From contig NZ_CP116341.1 in the NCBI RefSeq assembly GCF_033304595.1, forward strand, positions 1,283,001 to 1,347,000: 64,000 nucleotides of DNA, in the 5' to 3' direction. A program made the translations under genes and the position numbers. The stretch comes from Sporosarcina jeotgali. Its GTDB lineage: Bacteria > Bacillota > Bacilli > Bacillales_A > Planococcaceae. Under the pieces are notes generated by a model. The model saw nothing but the letters and a program-made list of their open reading frames with translations. It searched no databases and had not been told where the DNA came from. Of the stretch, positions 1 through 9,463 are shown piece by piece. How positions within the stretch are numbered: position 1 is the first letter of the stretch; the number at the start of each line of letters is the position of its first letter.

Positions 1-860
1 TTAAGAAAGAAACGGGTAAAGAGCCATTTAAAGGCGTAAACCCTGACGAAGTAGTTGCAATGGGTGCGGCTGTCCAAGGTTCAATCCTTACTGGTGATGT
101 GAAAGACGTAGTATTGCTTGACGTTACACCGCTATCACTTGGTATTGAAACTATGGGCAGTGTGTTCACAAAACTAATCGACCGGAATACAACGATTCCA
201 ACTAGTAAATCACAAGTATTCTCAACTGCTGCTGACAACCAGCCAGCTGTAGACATCCACGTACTTCAAGGTGAGCGTGCGATGGCAACTGATAACAAAA
301 CGCTTGGTCGTTTCCAGTTGACTGATATTCCGCCAGCTCCACGCGGCGTGCCGCAAATCGAAGTAACTTTCGATATCGACAAAAACGGTATTGTTACAGT
401 TAAAGCGAAAGATATGGGCACACAAAAAGAGCAAAACATTACAATCCAATCGAGCTCAGGTCTTTCTGATGATGAAATCGATCGTATGGTAAAAGACGCT
501 GAAGCACATGCGGAAGAAGATAAGAAGCAAAAAGAAGAAGCGGACCTTCGCAACGAAGCTGACCAGCTCGTATTCATGGCTGAAAAGACTTTGAAAGACT
601 TGGAAGGAAAAGTTTCTGAAGAAGAAGTGAAAAGTGTGGAAGATGCGAAAGAAGCATTGAAAACAGCTATCGAAGCAAACAACCTGGAAGAAATGAAAGA
701 GAAGAAAGATGCTCTTGAACAAGTCGTTCAGCAAATGACGATGAAAATGTATGAGCAAGCTCAAGCAGAAGCAAATGCACAAGGTGAAAATGCAACTGAT
801 TCTGATGACGGTGTTGTTGACGCTGATTTCTCAGAAGTAGAAGACGACAAGAAAAACTAA
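1..860 (+). CDS. dnaK: Hsp70 chaperone DnaK, C-terminal part (5' end cut by window)
   Basis: This is the C-terminal part of the ATP-dependent Hsp70 chaperone, which refolds unfolded proteins in the cytoplasm with DnaJ and GrpE. The open frame runs in from the window edge (first complete codon at 3), with the end of the nucleotide-binding domain ([12 protein letters not shown]), the linker [16 protein letters not shown], the beta-sandwich substrate domain, the helical lid, and the usual acidic tail [13 protein letters not shown]. The ATG at 60 is internal, not the start. It is followed by a terminator and then dnaJ. Upstream hrcA/grpE, if present, lie outside the window. Confidence 0.97.
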   Translation, partial: KKETGKEPFKGVNPDEVVAMGAAVQGSILTGDVKDVVLLDVTPLSLGIETMGSVFTKLIDRNTTIPTSKSQVFSTAADNQPAVDIHVLQGERAMATDNKTLGRFQLTDIPPAPRGVPQIEVTFDIDKNGIVTVKAKDMGTQKEQNITIQSSSGLSDDEIDRMVKDAEAHAEEDKKQKEEADLRNEADQLVFMAEKTLKDLEGKVSEEEVKSVEDAKEALKTAIEANNLEEMKEKKDALEQVVQQMTMKMYEQAQAEANAQGENATDSDDGVVDADFSEVEDDKKN

Positions 861-879
861 ATCAGTAACTGATTGACGG

Positions 880-918
880 AAAAGTCAAAGTCCGATATTC
901 CGGCTTTGGCTTTTTCGT
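880..918 (+). terminator. Terminator-like hairpin after dnaK
   Basis: The arms GAAAAAGTCAAAGTC and GGCTTTGGCTTTTTC pair with some G-U pairs around a short loop and end in a T-rich tail. It lies between dnaK and dnaJ and probably attenuates or ends dnaK transcription. Confidence 0.6.
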
Positions 919-921
919 TTG

Positions 922-951
922 TTACCAAACTTACTCAAAAAGTGTTACAAT
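922..951 (+). promoter_or_regulatory. Candidate sigma-A promoter for dnaJ (extended -10)
   Basis: TACAAT at 946-951 is preceded by TG at 943-944, giving an extended -10. The -35 region near 922-927 (TTACCA) is weak. It follows the dnaK terminator and would let dnaJ be transcribed separately from dnaK. Confidence 0.4.
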
Positions 952-987
952 GCACACAATGCTAAATGAGTTTCGGGAGTGTAGACA

Positions 988-2124
988 ATGAGCAAACGCG
1001 ATTATTATGAAGTGCTTGGTGTGCCGAAGACGGCTACCAAGGAAGAAATCAGGAAAGCGTATCGTAAGCTTTCCAAGCAATTCCACCCTGACTTGAACAA
1101 AGAGGAAGGCGCGGAAGCGAAATTTAAAGAGGTAACAGAAGCATTTGAAGTGTTAAGTGATGAAAATAAGCGTGCATCCTACGATCAGTACGGTCATGCA
1201 GATCCGAACCAAGGCTTTGGCGGTGGAGGATTCAGCGGCTTTGGCGGCGGTGATGGATTTGGATTTGACGACATTTTCAGTTCTTTCTTTGGGGGCGGAG
1301 GCGGCAGCCGACGTCGCGATCCGAATGCACCACGTAAAGGAGATGACCTGCAATATACGATGACCGTCGATTTCATGGAGGCCGCGTTCGGTAAGGAAAC
1401 TGAAATTGAAATACCGCGAGAAGAAGTTTGCAGCACTTGTGATGGATCTGGTGCGAAAAAAGGCACTTCAGTAAAAACGTGTACAAATTGTGGCGGTTCA
1501 GGACAAATTTCTGTTACTCAAAATACCCCGCTTGGTCAGATGGTGAACCGTAAAGTGTGTAACGTCTGTCAAGGTACAGGTAAAATCATCCCTGAAAAGT
1601 GTGAAACTTGTCACGGAAGCGGAAGAGTTAAAAAACGCAAAAAAATCAAAATCACAATTCCGGCAGGTGTCGATGATGGGCAGCAATTACGCGTAGCGGG
1701 CCAAGGTGAAGGCGGCGTGAATGGAGGGCCATCAGGCGACCTGTACATCGTATTCCGCGTACGGCCTCATGAGAAGTTCATCCGTGAAGCCGATGATATC
1801 TTGTTGGAGGTCGCACTGACATTCCCTCAAGCAGCTCTTGGAGATGAGATTGAAGTGCCAACGATTCACGGATCTGTGAACTTGAAAATTCCTGCAGGTA
1901 CTCAACCGGGTACTACATTCCGTTTACGCGGAAAAGGAATTCAGAATGTACATGGTCATGGAATTGGAGACCAGCACGTAATCGTGAAATTACTGACACC
2001 TAAGAAAATGACGGAAAAACAAAAAGAACTTCTTCGGGAATTCGCTTCCATAGATGGGGATGCACCAGGAGAGTATTCAAGTTCACTGTTTGATAAAATC
2101 AAACGATCGATTAAAGGTGATTGA
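988..2124 (+). CDS. dnaJ: Co-chaperone DnaJ (Hsp40)
   Basis: DnaJ delivers unfolded clients to DnaK and stimulates its ATPase. The 378-residue protein is full length for a type I Hsp40. It has an N-terminal J domain with the HPD tripeptide (about residue 33), a Gly/Phe-rich linker (about 70-105), four CxxCxGxG zinc repeats (about 145-215: [32 protein letters not shown]), then the C-terminal substrate-binding domains. The ATG at 988 has a GGGAGTG Shine-Dalgarno sequence. prmA follows after 15 bp, probably co-transcribed. Confidence 0.98.
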   Translation: MSKRDYYEVLGVPKTATKEEIRKAYRKLSKQFHPDLNKEEGAEAKFKEVTEAFEVLSDENKRASYDQYGHADPNQGFGGGGFSGFGGGDGFGFDDIFSSFFGGGGGSRRRDPNAPRKGDDLQYTMTVDFMEAAFGKETEIEIPREEVCSTCDGSGAKKGTSVKTCTNCGGSGQISVTQNTPLGQMVNRKVCNVCQGTGKIIPEKCETCHGSGRVKKRKKIKITIPAGVDDGQQLRVAGQGEGGVNGGPSGDLYIVFRVRPHEKFIREADDILLEVALTFPQAALGDEIEVPTIHGSVNLKIPAGTQPGTTFRLRGKGIQNVHGHGIGDQHVIVKLLTPKKMTEKQKELLREFASIDGDAPGEYSSSLFDKIKRSIKGD

Positions 2125-2139
2125 AAGGACTGAGCGTAC

Positions 2140-3084
2140 GTGAAATGGTCTGAAATAGCGATTCACACGACAAATGAGGCGACTGAAGCAGTTGCCAATA
2201 TCCTGCATGAGGCAGGGGCAAGCGGTGTAGTCATTGAAGATTCGGGCGAACCAGAGCGCACTCATGAAGATCGTTACGGAGAAATCTATGACTTGGATCC
2301 CCAAGACTTCCCTACTGAAGGCGTTTTAGTGAAAGCCTATTTACCAGCAAGCAGTTTCTTAAAAGAAACGGTACAGGAAATCAGTGAATCCATTGATAAA
2401 TTAAAGCAATTTAATTTGGATACAGGGAAGAAAGCCATCACGACAACTGAAGTGGATGAAGAAGATTGGGCAACTGCTTGGAAAAAGTATTATCATCCAG
2501 TAAAGATTTCAGGCCGTTTCACGATTGTTCCAACATGGGAAACCTATCAGCCAGTGGAATCCGATGAGCTCATCATCGAACTGGATCCAGGCATGGCGTT
2601 TGGTACGGGGACTCATCCGACAACCGTCATGTGTCTGCAGGCACTTGAAAAGTATGTGAAACCAGAAGACTACGTGATTGATGTTGGAACAGGCTCGGGT
2701 GTTCTCGCAATAGGCGCGACCTTGTTGAATGCTCAACGAGTATTAGCTTTAGATTTGGATGAGGTTGCCGTTCGCTCAGCCAAAGAAAACATTGAGCTAA
2801 ATCATTGCGATGAAAAAGTAGAGGTTGTGCATGGCAACTTGCTGGATTCTGTAAAAGAGCCGGCAGATTTAATCGTTGCGAATATTCTGGCTGAAGTGAT
2901 TGTCACATTCTCTCAAGATGCCTATCAATTATTAGCAGAGAATGGACTGTTTATCGTTTCCGGAATCATCGGTGCGAAAAAAGACTTTGTAAAAGAAGAT
3001 CTCATTCAAAAAGGATTCGAAATCGTTGAATCTGTTGTAATGGAAGATTGGGTTGCTTTGATTGCCCGTAAACGGGGGGAATAA
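2140..3084 (+). CDS. prmA: Ribosomal protein L11 methyltransferase PrmA
   Basis: PrmA trimethylates ribosomal protein L11 using S-adenosylmethionine. The 314-residue protein has an N-terminal recognition domain and a Rossmann methyltransferase domain with the SAM motif DVGTGSGVLAIGA (about 181-193) and the later VANILAEVI motif. The start is GTG at 2140. It sits 15 bp after dnaJ and ends one base before rsmE, so dnaJ-prmA-rsmE-mtaB look like one transcript, as in other Bacillales. Confidence 0.96.
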   Translation: MKWSEIAIHTTNEATEAVANILHEAGASGVVIEDSGEPERTHEDRYGEIYDLDPQDFPTEGVLVKAYLPASSFLKETVQEISESIDKLKQFNLDTGKKAITTTEVDEEDWATAWKKYYHPVKISGRFTIVPTWETYQPVESDELIIELDPGMAFGTGTHPTTVMCLQALEKYVKPEDYVIDVGTGSGVLAIGATLLNAQRVLALDLDEVAVRSAKENIELNHCDEKVEVVHGNLLDSVKEPADLIVANILAEVIVTFSQDAYQLLAENGLFIVSGIIGAKKDFVKEDLIQKGFEIVESVVMEDWVALIARKRGE

Positions 3085-3085
3085 C

Positions 3086-3826
3086 GTGCAGCGCTATTTT
3101 CTTGAAATGCCGTTTGCTGAAGATGGTTGTGCAACGATAACGGGTGAAGACGAAAAGCATATTACACGTGTAATGAGAATGCGGGAAGGCGAAGAGATTT
3201 GTTGTGTGTATGAAGGTGTTGGTCACATTGCAACGATACATCGGATGGATGAAAATGGGGTAACTGTTCAAGATACTGGCACGATTTCTTCCCATAGTGA
3301 GCTTCCGGTTCAAGTCACCTTAGCATGCGGTTTACCTAAAGGGGATAAGCTGGAACTAATAGCCCAAAAAGGAACCGAACTCGGTATGTCCGGCATCATT
3401 CCTTTTCAAGCGGAGCGCTCGATTGTAAAGTGGGATGAAAAGAAGGGAGATAAAAAAACAGCAAGGCTTCGTAAAATTGCAAAAGAAGCGGCTGAACAAT
3501 CTCATCGAACTGTCATTCCGGAAATTACCGAGCCACTCACTTTTAAAGAGATGTTGAAACAAGCAAAGGCCTTCGATGTTTGTCTTTTTGCAGATGAAGA
3601 AGAAGCAAAAGAAGGAGCTTCGAAAAAAATTGCAGTCCGTCTTGAGAAGGTGTATCATGGACAATCGATACTGGTTTTATTTGGTCCTGAAGGCGGTCTC
3701 TCAAGAGCTGAAGCTAAAACTTTAACGGACGCCGGGTTCTTACCTGTATCTCTTGGACCCCGTATTCTTCGCACGGAAACTGCGCCATTATACGTGTTAT
3801 CCGCTATGTCTTACGAATTCGAATGA
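3086..3826 (+). CDS. rsmE: 16S rRNA (uracil-1498-N3)-methyltransferase RsmE
   Basis: RsmE methylates U1498 of 16S rRNA. The product is a SPOUT-class (knotted) methyltransferase of 246 residues with an N-terminal PUA-like domain and C-terminal knot motifs FGPEGGLS and SLGPRILRTETAPLY. The open frame reaches upstream to 3062, but a GGGGGGA Shine-Dalgarno at 3074-3080 places the start at GTG 3086, giving the usual MQRYFLE-type N-terminus and avoiding overlap with prmA. Confidence 0.95.
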   Translation: MQRYFLEMPFAEDGCATITGEDEKHITRVMRMREGEEICCVYEGVGHIATIHRMDENGVTVQDTGTISSHSELPVQVTLACGLPKGDKLELIAQKGTELGMSGIIPFQAERSIVKWDEKKGDKKTARLRKIAKEAAEQSHRTVIPEITEPLTFKEMLKQAKAFDVCLFADEEEAKEGASKKIAVRLEKVYHGQSILVLFGPEGGLSRAEAKTLTDAGFLPVSLGPRILRTETAPLYVLSAMSYEFE

Positions 3827-3842
3827 AAGAGGTGAGCAGCTG

Positions 3843-5192
3843 ATGTCATTGGTTGCCTTCCATACATTGGGCTGTAAAGTGAATCACTATGAAACTGAAG
3901 CAATCTGGCAGCTTTTTAAAGATGCCGGTTATGAACGTACTGATTTTGAAAAAAACTCCGACGTTTATGTCATCAATACATGTACCGTAACGAATACAGG
4001 TGACAAAAAAAGTCGCCAAGTCATCCGTCGTGCAGTTCGTCAAAACCCAGACGCGGTTATTTGTGTAACAGGTTGTTACGCGCAGACATCGCCTGCTGAA
4101 ATTATGGCAATCCCTGGCGTCGATATTGTTGTTGGTACGCAAGACCGTACGAAATTGCTAGGATTAATCGAAGAGTATCGTGAAGAACGGCAGCCGATTA
4201 ATGCTGTCCGGAACATCATGAAAAATCGTGTGTATGAGGAACTGGATGTACCCGCATTCACAGACCGTACTCGTGCATCTTTGAAAATCCAAGAAGGATG
4301 CAACAATTTCTGCACTTTCTGTATCATCCCCTGGGCCCGCGGTCTAATGCGATCACGTGATCCGGAAGAAGTAGTTCGCCAAGCCCAGCAGTTAGTCGAT
4401 GCGGGATATTTGGAAATCGTTTTAACGGGTATTCATACAGGCGGCTATGGTGAGGATTTGAAAGACTACAATCTAGCTAAATTGCTGATTGACCTCGAAA
4501 CGAAAGTGAAAGGTTTAAAGAGGCTTCGGATTAGTTCAATTGAAGCAAGTCAACTGACGGATGAAGTGATTGAAGTGCTAAATAACTCATCCATTATTGT
4601 GCGCCATTTGCATATTCCGATCCAGTCAGGTTCTAATACGGTTCTAAAAAGAATGAGACGTAAATATACGATGGAATTCTTTGCAGAGCGATTAGATCGA
4701 CTTCGTGAAGCGCTGCCTCATCTTGCGATTACTTCTGATGTGATTGTCGGATTCCCAGGTGAAACGGAAGAAGAGTTTATGGAAACTTATAATTTCATTC
4801 GTGATCATCGATTCTCCGAATTGCATGTCTTCCCGTACTCTAAGCGTACAGGGACACCTGCAGCGCGAATGGAAGACCAAGTGGATGAAGACGTGAAAAA
4901 CGAAAGAGTCCACCGTCTAATCGAATTGAATGATCAGCTCGCGAAACAATACGCGGCTGAGTTTGAAGGGGACGTTCTTGAAGTCATTCCTGAAGAAAAA
5001 TTCAAAGAAGATCCTGAAAGTGATTTGTACGTAGGATATACGGACAATTACTTGAAAGTGGTTTTCCCTGCTGATGAAGAAATGGTCGGTAAAATTGTCC
5101 GAGTGAAATTATTGAAAGCTGGCTATCCTTACAACGAAGGGCAATTTGTCCGTGTGCTGGAAGAGGAACTAGAACAAGAATTAGTCCATTAA
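3843..5192 (+). CDS. mtaB: tRNA t6A37 methylthiotransferase MtaB
   Basis: MtaB converts t6A37 to ms2t6A37 in tRNAs reading ANN codons. The 449-residue protein has the N-terminal UPF0004 domain with its cluster cysteines (LGCKVN, NTCTVT, CVTGCYAQ), a radical-SAM domain with the CxxxCxxC motif GCNNFCTFCII, and a C-terminal TRAM domain. The frame is open from 3753, but AAGAGGTGA at 3827-3835 supports the ATG at 3843 (MSLVAFHTLGCKVNHYE). It ends the dnaJ-prmA-rsmE-mtaB run at a hairpin terminator. Confidence 0.97.
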   Translation: MSLVAFHTLGCKVNHYETEAIWQLFKDAGYERTDFEKNSDVYVINTCTVTNTGDKKSRQVIRRAVRQNPDAVICVTGCYAQTSPAEIMAIPGVDIVVGTQDRTKLLGLIEEYREERQPINAVRNIMKNRVYEELDVPAFTDRTRASLKIQEGCNNFCTFCIIPWARGLMRSRDPEEVVRQAQQLVDAGYLEIVLTGIHTGGYGEDLKDYNLAKLLIDLETKVKGLKRLRISSIEASQLTDEVIEVLNNSSIIVRHLHIPIQSGSNTVLKRMRRKYTMEFFAERLDRLREALPHLAITSDVIVGFPGETEEEFMETYNFIRDHRFSELHVFPYSKRTGTPAARMEDQVDEDVKNERVHRLIELNDQLAKQYAAEFEGDVLEVIPEEKFKEDPESDLYVGYTDNYLKVVFPADEEMVGKIVRVKLLKAGYPYNEGQFVRVLEEELEQELVH

Positions 5193-5194
5193 TG

Positions 5195-5229
5195 GAAACT
5201 GCCGGGCATTGCGCCTGGTGGTTTCTTTT
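5195..5229 (+). terminator. Intrinsic terminator after mtaB
   Basis: Two 13-nt arms (5195-5207 and 5213-5225) pair with three G-U wobbles around a 5-nt loop and are followed by TTTTC. Confidence 0.75.
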
Positions 5230-5290
5230 CTATTGTGCCTGATTCTGATATGATGAAAGAGGTACGTACATCCTCCAGGAGGTTATATCT

Positions 5291-5959
5291 ATGAATTCAA
5301 TCGCAAAAATGATCGATCACACGTTATTAAAAGCAGATGCAACGAAAGAGCAGGTTTTAGAATTGTGTAATGAAGCGAAGCAATATGAATTCGCATCAGT
5401 ATGTCTGAACCCGGTTTGGGTAAAAACAGCAGCAGAATTACTTAAGGGTACTTCTGTAAAAACATGCACAGTTATTGGGTTCCCTCTTGGTGCAACAACG
5501 TCTGAAGTGAAAGCATTTGAAACAAAAAATGCAATTGAGAAAGGTGCTTCGGAAATTGATATGGTCCTCAACATCGGTGCTCTGAAAAGTGGAGATACCA
5601 AAACAGTGCAAGAAGATATTGAAGCGGTTGTAAACGCGGCTGCAGGGAAAGCTATCGTAAAAGTAATTATTGAAACGTCATTGCTGACGGACGAGGAAAA
5701 GCGCACTGCCTGTGAATTGTCTGTTCTTGCCAAAGCGGATTTCGTGAAAACTTCTACAGGATTTTCGACGGGCGGAGCAACAGTGGACGACGTGAAATTG
5801 ATGCGAAGCACGGTTGGACCTGAGATGGGCGTCAAAGCATCAGGCGGAGTTCGCAGTCTGGAAGACTTAACAGCTATGAAAGAAGCGGGTGCAACACGCA
5901 TCGGTGCAAGTTCCGGCGTTGCGATCATGAATGGTCTTCAGTCAAAATCCGACTATTAA
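5291..5959 (+). CDS. deoC: Deoxyribose-phosphate aldolase
   Basis: DeoC cleaves 2-deoxyribose 5-phosphate to acetaldehyde and glyceraldehyde 3-phosphate in deoxynucleoside catabolism. The 222-residue class I aldolase has the conserved [11 protein letters not shown] start, the [17 protein letters not shown] segment, and the Schiff-base lysine region [15 protein letters not shown] (about 151-165). A strong AGGAGG at 5277-5282 fixes the ATG. The gene stands alone between terminated mtaB and the rpsU promoter. In B. subtilis deoC is elsewhere with dra/nupC, so its position here is a local difference. Confidence 0.97.
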   Translation: MNSIAKMIDHTLLKADATKEQVLELCNEAKQYEFASVCLNPVWVKTAAELLKGTSVKTCTVIGFPLGATTSEVKAFETKNAIEKGASEIDMVLNIGALKSGDTKTVQEDIEAVVNAAAGKAIVKVIIETSLLTDEEKRTACELSVLAKADFVKTSTGFSTGGATVDDVKLMRSTVGPEMGVKASGGVRSLEDLTAMKEAGATRIGASSGVAIMNGLQSKSDY

Positions 5960-5973
5960 TTTCAACTTTTATA

Positions 5974-6002
5974 TTGACCGTTAGAAAATAATACGTTATA
6001 AT
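5974..6002 (+). promoter_or_regulatory. Strong sigma-A promoter of rpsU
   Basis: TTGACC (5974-5979) and TATAAT (5997-6002) are separated by 17 bp. This near-consensus vegetative promoter lies about 58 bp upstream of the rpsU start. Confidence 0.85.
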
Positions 6003-6059
6003 TTTCAAGTACATAGCAGTATGCTATGTTCGAAGTGTGTTCGGAGGGAGGGACAAGAG

Positions 6060-6233
6060 ATGACTAAAACAACTGTTCGTAAGAACGAATCACTTGAAGA
6101 TGCTCTTCGCCGCTTCAAACGTACTGTATCAAAGAGTGGTACGATACAGGACGTAAGAAAGCATGAGTTTTATGAGAAGCCAAGTGTTAAGCGTAAAAAG
6201 AAATCTGAAGCTGCTCGTAAACGCAAATTCTGA
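6060..6233 (+). CDS. rpsU: 30S ribosomal protein S21
   Basis: S21 is a small basic protein of the 30S subunit. The 57-residue product starts [21 protein letters not shown] and ends in the lysine/arginine-rich [12 protein letters not shown] tail, the usual family length. The Shine-Dalgarno GGAGGGAGGG (6043-6052) selects the ATG at 6060 over an in-frame upstream codon at 6021. It is flanked by a strong promoter and a strong terminator. yqeY, which follows rpsU in B. subtilis, is absent here. Confidence 0.97.
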   Translation: MTKTTVRKNESLEDALRRFKRTVSKSGTIQDVRKHEFYEKPSVKRKKKSEAARKRKF

Positions 6234-6285
6234 TTAACTCCTATATTGTTTGCTTAAAGCAACGTTAACCCAGTAAAATGCGCGT

Positions 6286-6324
6286 AAGCCGGAAAATCCA
6301 ATGGATTTTCTGGCTTATTTTTTT
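6286..6324 (+). terminator. Strong intrinsic terminator after rpsU
   Basis: A 14-bp stem (6286-6299 with 6303-6316, AAGCCGGAAAATCC) has a 3-nt loop and is followed by a T run at 6318-6324. It separates rpsU from the stress-controlled nfeD operon. Confidence 0.9.
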
Positions 6325-6422
6325 GTTCTTTAATTGTCTTGTATAATAGTGTACTACTGTCCCGTTACTGAAATACAAACTATCTAAAGGTAAACAAGTT
6401 TTTTGAAAAACTTTTCGGATAG

Positions 6423-6448
6423 TGAAACTTACGTGTGTTTCGTTCGTA
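6423..6448 (+). promoter_or_regulatory. Sigma-W (ECF) promoter of the nfeD-floA operon
   Basis: TGAAAC at 6423-6428 and CGTA at 6445-6448 are exactly 16 bp apart, the published sigma-W consensus. The homologous B. subtilis yqeZ-yqfA-yqfB operon is a known sigma-W target, so sequence and context agree. Confidence 0.82.
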
Positions 6449-6496
6449 TAATAGGTATACTTGAAGGACAATCAACTTAGAAAGCAGGTGAGATTT

Positions 6497-7837
6497 TTGC
6501 AGAAGCTCATAAGAGGATTTCTGCTAGTGACACTTATTGTATCAGCCATTGCAATTCCGTTTTCGACTCCATCACTAGCGAAAACTGGAACCGTTTACAA
6601 AGTTCCGATTCATAATGAAGTAGAAAAAGGCTTGTATGCCTTTTTGAAGCGCTCTTTTAAAGAAGCTGAAGAATCAGGTGCAGATGTTATTGTGCTTGAT
6701 ATCAATACACCAGGCGGCTTTACAGACGCTGCTGATGAAATCGCGAAGTTAATGGATGAAACCGAACTGGATATTGTCGCATACATCAACAAAAGGGCAT
6801 TATCAGCTGGAGCGTTTCTAGCTCTGCATGCAGACAAAATCTATATGGCGCCAGGATCGACAATGGGTGCAGCCGCAATAATTGACGGCTCAGGCAATGC
6901 GGCGGAGAAGAAAGCGCAAAGCGCATGGTCTGCGGCTATGATAAATGCGGCGAAATCGCATAACAGAAAACCGAAATATGCGTTGGCAATGGCGAATCCA
7001 GAGGAGGACATTCCAGAGTTTCGCGCAGGTAAGGGTGAGCTGTTGACATTAAGAGATGAAGAAGCTGCATTACCCGAAGTAGGATACAGTGAAGGTACAG
7101 TTGCCAGTTATGATGAATTGCTGGTGAAAATCGGCAAAAAAGATGCAGCAACTGTATCTACAGATCCGACATTCAGTGAACAAATCGCCCGGTTCATTAC
7201 TAATCCAGTTGTCGTGCCAATCCTGCTTTCAATTGCAGGTCTCGGTTTAATCGTAGAATTGTACTCACCAGGTTTTGGAGTCGCGGGCACAATGGGAATC
7301 TCGGCGCTATTACTCTTTTTCTATGGACATCTGATAGCCGGTTTAGCAGGCTATGAAGCAATTCTCTTGTTCCTTCTGGGTGCGGGGTTAATTGTCGCAG
7401 AGTTATTCCTGCCGCATGGAATCGCAGGAATAGCAGGTGCAGTTGCTGTCACCGGTAGTATTATAATGGCAGGTGCGAATCCTGCATATATGGCACTTTC
7501 AGTGCTCATTGCAATCGTGATTGCTATAACGGGGATGGTGGTTATTATGAAATTCTTTGGAAAAAAACTGCATTTGTTAAACAAAATGATTCTTATGGAT
7601 GCAACGGATACGGAAAGTGGATACGTTTCTAATGTAAACCGTATTGATTGGCTTGGTAAAACAGCAGTCACATTGACGCCGTTACGTCCTGCTGGAGCAA
7701 TTGTGCTGGATGGAGAACGAATCGATGTCGTTTCTGAAGGAAACTACATTGATAAAGGAAAGCATGTTAAGATAGTGAAAGTTGAAGGATCCAGGACAGT
7801 TGTCAGGGAACTTCAAGAAATGGAGGGGAATGAATGA
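6497..7837 (+). CDS. yqeZ: NfeD-family membrane-bound serine protease (YqeZ-like)
   Basis: Long NfeD proteins partner with flotillin-like membrane scaffolds. From the chosen start the 446-residue product has a signal peptide ([19 protein letters not shown], cut near SLA-KTG), a ClpP-like protease domain with [10 protein letters not shown] and the serine motif ALSAGAFLA, several membrane segments (about 230-350) and a C-terminal OB-fold NfeD domain. The frame is open from a TTG at 6461, but GCAGGTGAG at 6484-6492 fits TTG 6497 better. It overlaps floA by 4 bp. The B. subtilis operon protects against sublancin; a similar membrane-stress role is inferred. Confidence 0.9.
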   Translation: MQKLIRGFLLVTLIVSAIAIPFSTPSLAKTGTVYKVPIHNEVEKGLYAFLKRSFKEAEESGADVIVLDINTPGGFTDAADEIAKLMDETELDIVAYINKRALSAGAFLALHADKIYMAPGSTMGAAAIIDGSGNAAEKKAQSAWSAAMINAAKSHNRKPKYALAMANPEEDIPEFRAGKGELLTLRDEEAALPEVGYSEGTVASYDELLVKIGKKDAATVSTDPTFSEQIARFITNPVVVPILLSIAGLGLIVELYSPGFGVAGTMGISALLLFFYGHLIAGLAGYEAILLFLLGAGLIVAELFLPHGIAGIAGAVAVTGSIIMAGANPAYMALSVLIAIVIAITGMVVIMKFFGKKLHLLNKMILMDATDTESGYVSNVNRIDWLGKTAVTLTPLRPAGAIVLDGERIDVVSEGNYIDKGKHVKIVKVEGSRTVVRELQEMEGNE

Positions 7838-8838
7838 TGATCAGTGGTAGTCTTATCGGGATCGTAGTAATCGCCGTCGTTGCGATTATCGTGTTGTCTG
7901 TGTTCTTTACATTTGTACCCGTTGCATTGTGGATTTCCGCAATATCAGCAGGAGTCAGAGTCAGCATCTTTACACTTGTGGGAATGCGTCTTAGAAGAGT
8001 AATTCCAAGTCGTGTTGTAAATCCGCTCATTAAAGCACACAAAGCAGGAGTGGACGTTTCAATTAATCAGCTGGAGAGTCATTACCTTGCTGGAGGTAAC
8101 GTTGACCGTGTTGTCAACGCACTAATTGCAGCTCAGCGTGCAAATATCGAACTGACATTTGAACGTGCTGCAGCAATTGACCTTGCAGGCCGTGACGTGT
8201 TACAAGCTGTACAAATGTCTGTAAATCCCAAAGTTATTGAAACACCATTCATCGCAGGTGTTGCGATGAACGGTATTGAAGTAAAAGCGAAAGCGCGTAT
8301 TACTGTACGTGCAAACATCGACCGTCTTGTCGGTGGTGCTGGTGAAGAGACAATTGTTGCGCGTGTTGGTGAAGGTATCGTATCTACAATCGGTTCTTCA
8401 GTAGACCACGCAAAAGTATTAGAGAATCCAGATTTGATATCTCAAACAGTCCTTACTAAAGGGTTGGATTCTGGAACTGCATTTGAGATCCTCTCCATTG
8501 ACATCGCCGACGTTGATATCGGTAAGAACATTGGTGCAGAACTTCAAACAGAGCAAGCGCAGGCTGATAAAAATATTGCACAGGCAAAAGCTGAAGAGCG
8601 CCGTGCTATGGCCGTTGCGAGCGAACAAGAAATGAGTGCCAAAGTAGTAGAGATGCGCTCTAAAGTTGTGGAAGCGGAAGCAGAAGTACCACTGGCTATG
8701 GCTGAAGCTCTACGTACAGGCAACATTGGTGTAATGGATTATATGAATTATAAGAATCTCCAAGCGGATACTGGTATGAGAGATTCCATCGGGAAAATTA
8801 GCGGTTCTGGGGATCAGGACCAAAAACCTAAGAACTAA
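7834..8838 (+). CDS. floA: Flotillin-like membrane scaffold protein FloA
   Basis: FloA organises functional membrane microdomains. The 334-residue protein has an N-terminal hydrophobic hairpin (about 3-30), a PHB/flotillin domain ([20 protein letters not shown] onward), and a C-terminal region rich in Ala, Glu and Gln with coiled-coil character (about 225-310: [19 protein letters not shown]). Its ATG overlaps the nfeD stop (ATGA), so the two are translationally coupled. A second ATG follows immediately at 7837. Expression is expected from the sigma-W promoter at 6423. Confidence 0.96.
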   Translation: MMISGSLIGIVVIAVVAIIVLSVFFTFVPVALWISAISAGVRVSIFTLVGMRLRRVIPSRVVNPLIKAHKAGVDVSINQLESHYLAGGNVDRVVNALIAAQRANIELTFERAAAIDLAGRDVLQAVQMSVNPKVIETPFIAGVAMNGIEVKAKARITVRANIDRLVGGAGEETIVARVGEGIVSTIGSSVDHAKVLENPDLISQTVLTKGLDSGTAFEILSIDIADVDIGKNIGAELQTEQAQADKNIAQAKAEERRAMAVASEQEMSAKVVEMRSKVVEAEAEVPLAMAEALRTGNIGVMDYMNYKNLQADTGMRDSIGKISGSGDQDQKPKN

Positions 8839-8874
8839 TAGATAGCCGCAACTTCCCGGAAAGGGGATGTGCTG

Positions 8875-9405
8875 ATGGAACAAATTATAATTCTGATTGC
8901 AATTGGACTTCTCAGTACGTTATTCGGTAAAAAGAATAAGGGCGGAGATCAAAATCAGAAACAAGGGACACCGCAGAAAACAGAAATGCCTCAAAAGCAG
9001 CCTGTGACAGAGAGAAGGCCGATGCCGCAGCGAGCTCAACAGACTCAAGCCCGCCAAGCATCTTCCTCTGAACAGATGGACCCTTTTAAGAGATTAAAAG
9101 AGCTAACAGGTGAAATTTATAAGGAAATTCAAGAAGACCAGCGGAAAACGGTGACGCAGCAAACAGCACCGATTGAACCTGTTTCAATTCCTGAAGTTCC
9201 TGTGAAGAAACCTGCAAATTTAAAACCTGCTCGTCCGGAAAGACAGGCGAGCACTCGATCTTCAGGGAGATTATCCACACATAACCCAGATCAGCAGCGG
9301 TTTGTTAAAAGTGAATCTCTTAATGTGGATGTAACAAGTAAACAAGATATACTTAGAGGGATCGTGTTTTCAGAAATTCTGGGACCGCCTAAATCTAAAC
9401 AGTAA
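8875..9405 (+). CDS. YqfB-like small membrane-anchored protein of the floA operon
   Basis: The 176-residue product has one N-terminal transmembrane segment (EQIIILIAIGLLSTLFG), then a long low-complexity tail rich in Gln, Pro, Lys and Arg. A single short amphipathic stretch (MDPFKRLKELTGEIYKEIQE, about 66-85) looks structured. AAAGGGG at 8860-8866 favours ATG 8875 over the GTG at 8869. Position matches B. subtilis yqfB, third gene of the sigma-W operon, but I recognise it by context more than by sequence. Its function is unknown. Confidence 0.6.
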   Translation: MEQIIILIAIGLLSTLFGKKNKGGDQNQKQGTPQKTEMPQKQPVTERRPMPQRAQQTQARQASSSEQMDPFKRLKELTGEIYKEIQEDQRKTVTQQTAPIEPVSIPEVPVKKPANLKPARPERQASTRSSGRLSTHNPDQQRFVKSESLNVDVTSKQDILRGIVFSEILGPPKSKQ

Positions 9406-9411
9406 ACCAAT

Positions 9412-9463
9412 ACGCATTGACCCCCTGTACCGAGCATAAGAATGGTATAGGGGGTCAATGCGT
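9412..9463 (+). promoter_or_regulatory. 20-bp near-perfect hairpin covering the yqfC ribosome binding site
   Basis: Arms 9412-9431 and 9444-9463 (ACGCATTGACCCCC and its complement inside) pair over 20 bp with a single G-U, around a 12-nt loop. The right arm contains the GGGGG Shine-Dalgarno and the first base of the TTG start of yqfC. There is no T tract on either strand, so a simple terminator is unlikely. Confidence 0.7.

Noticed and set aside
5271..5282. Short palindrome CCTCC-A-GGAGG at the deoC ribosome binding site
   Set aside because: The arms are five bases with a one-base gap, too tight to form a hairpin. It is most simply the Shine-Dalgarno beside a chance complement.
5317..5928. 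A 203-codon open frame on the strand opposite deoC
   Set aside because: It lies wholly inside the well-supported deoC gene, has biased low-complexity composition expected of an antisense mirror, and has no ribosome binding site or family motif.
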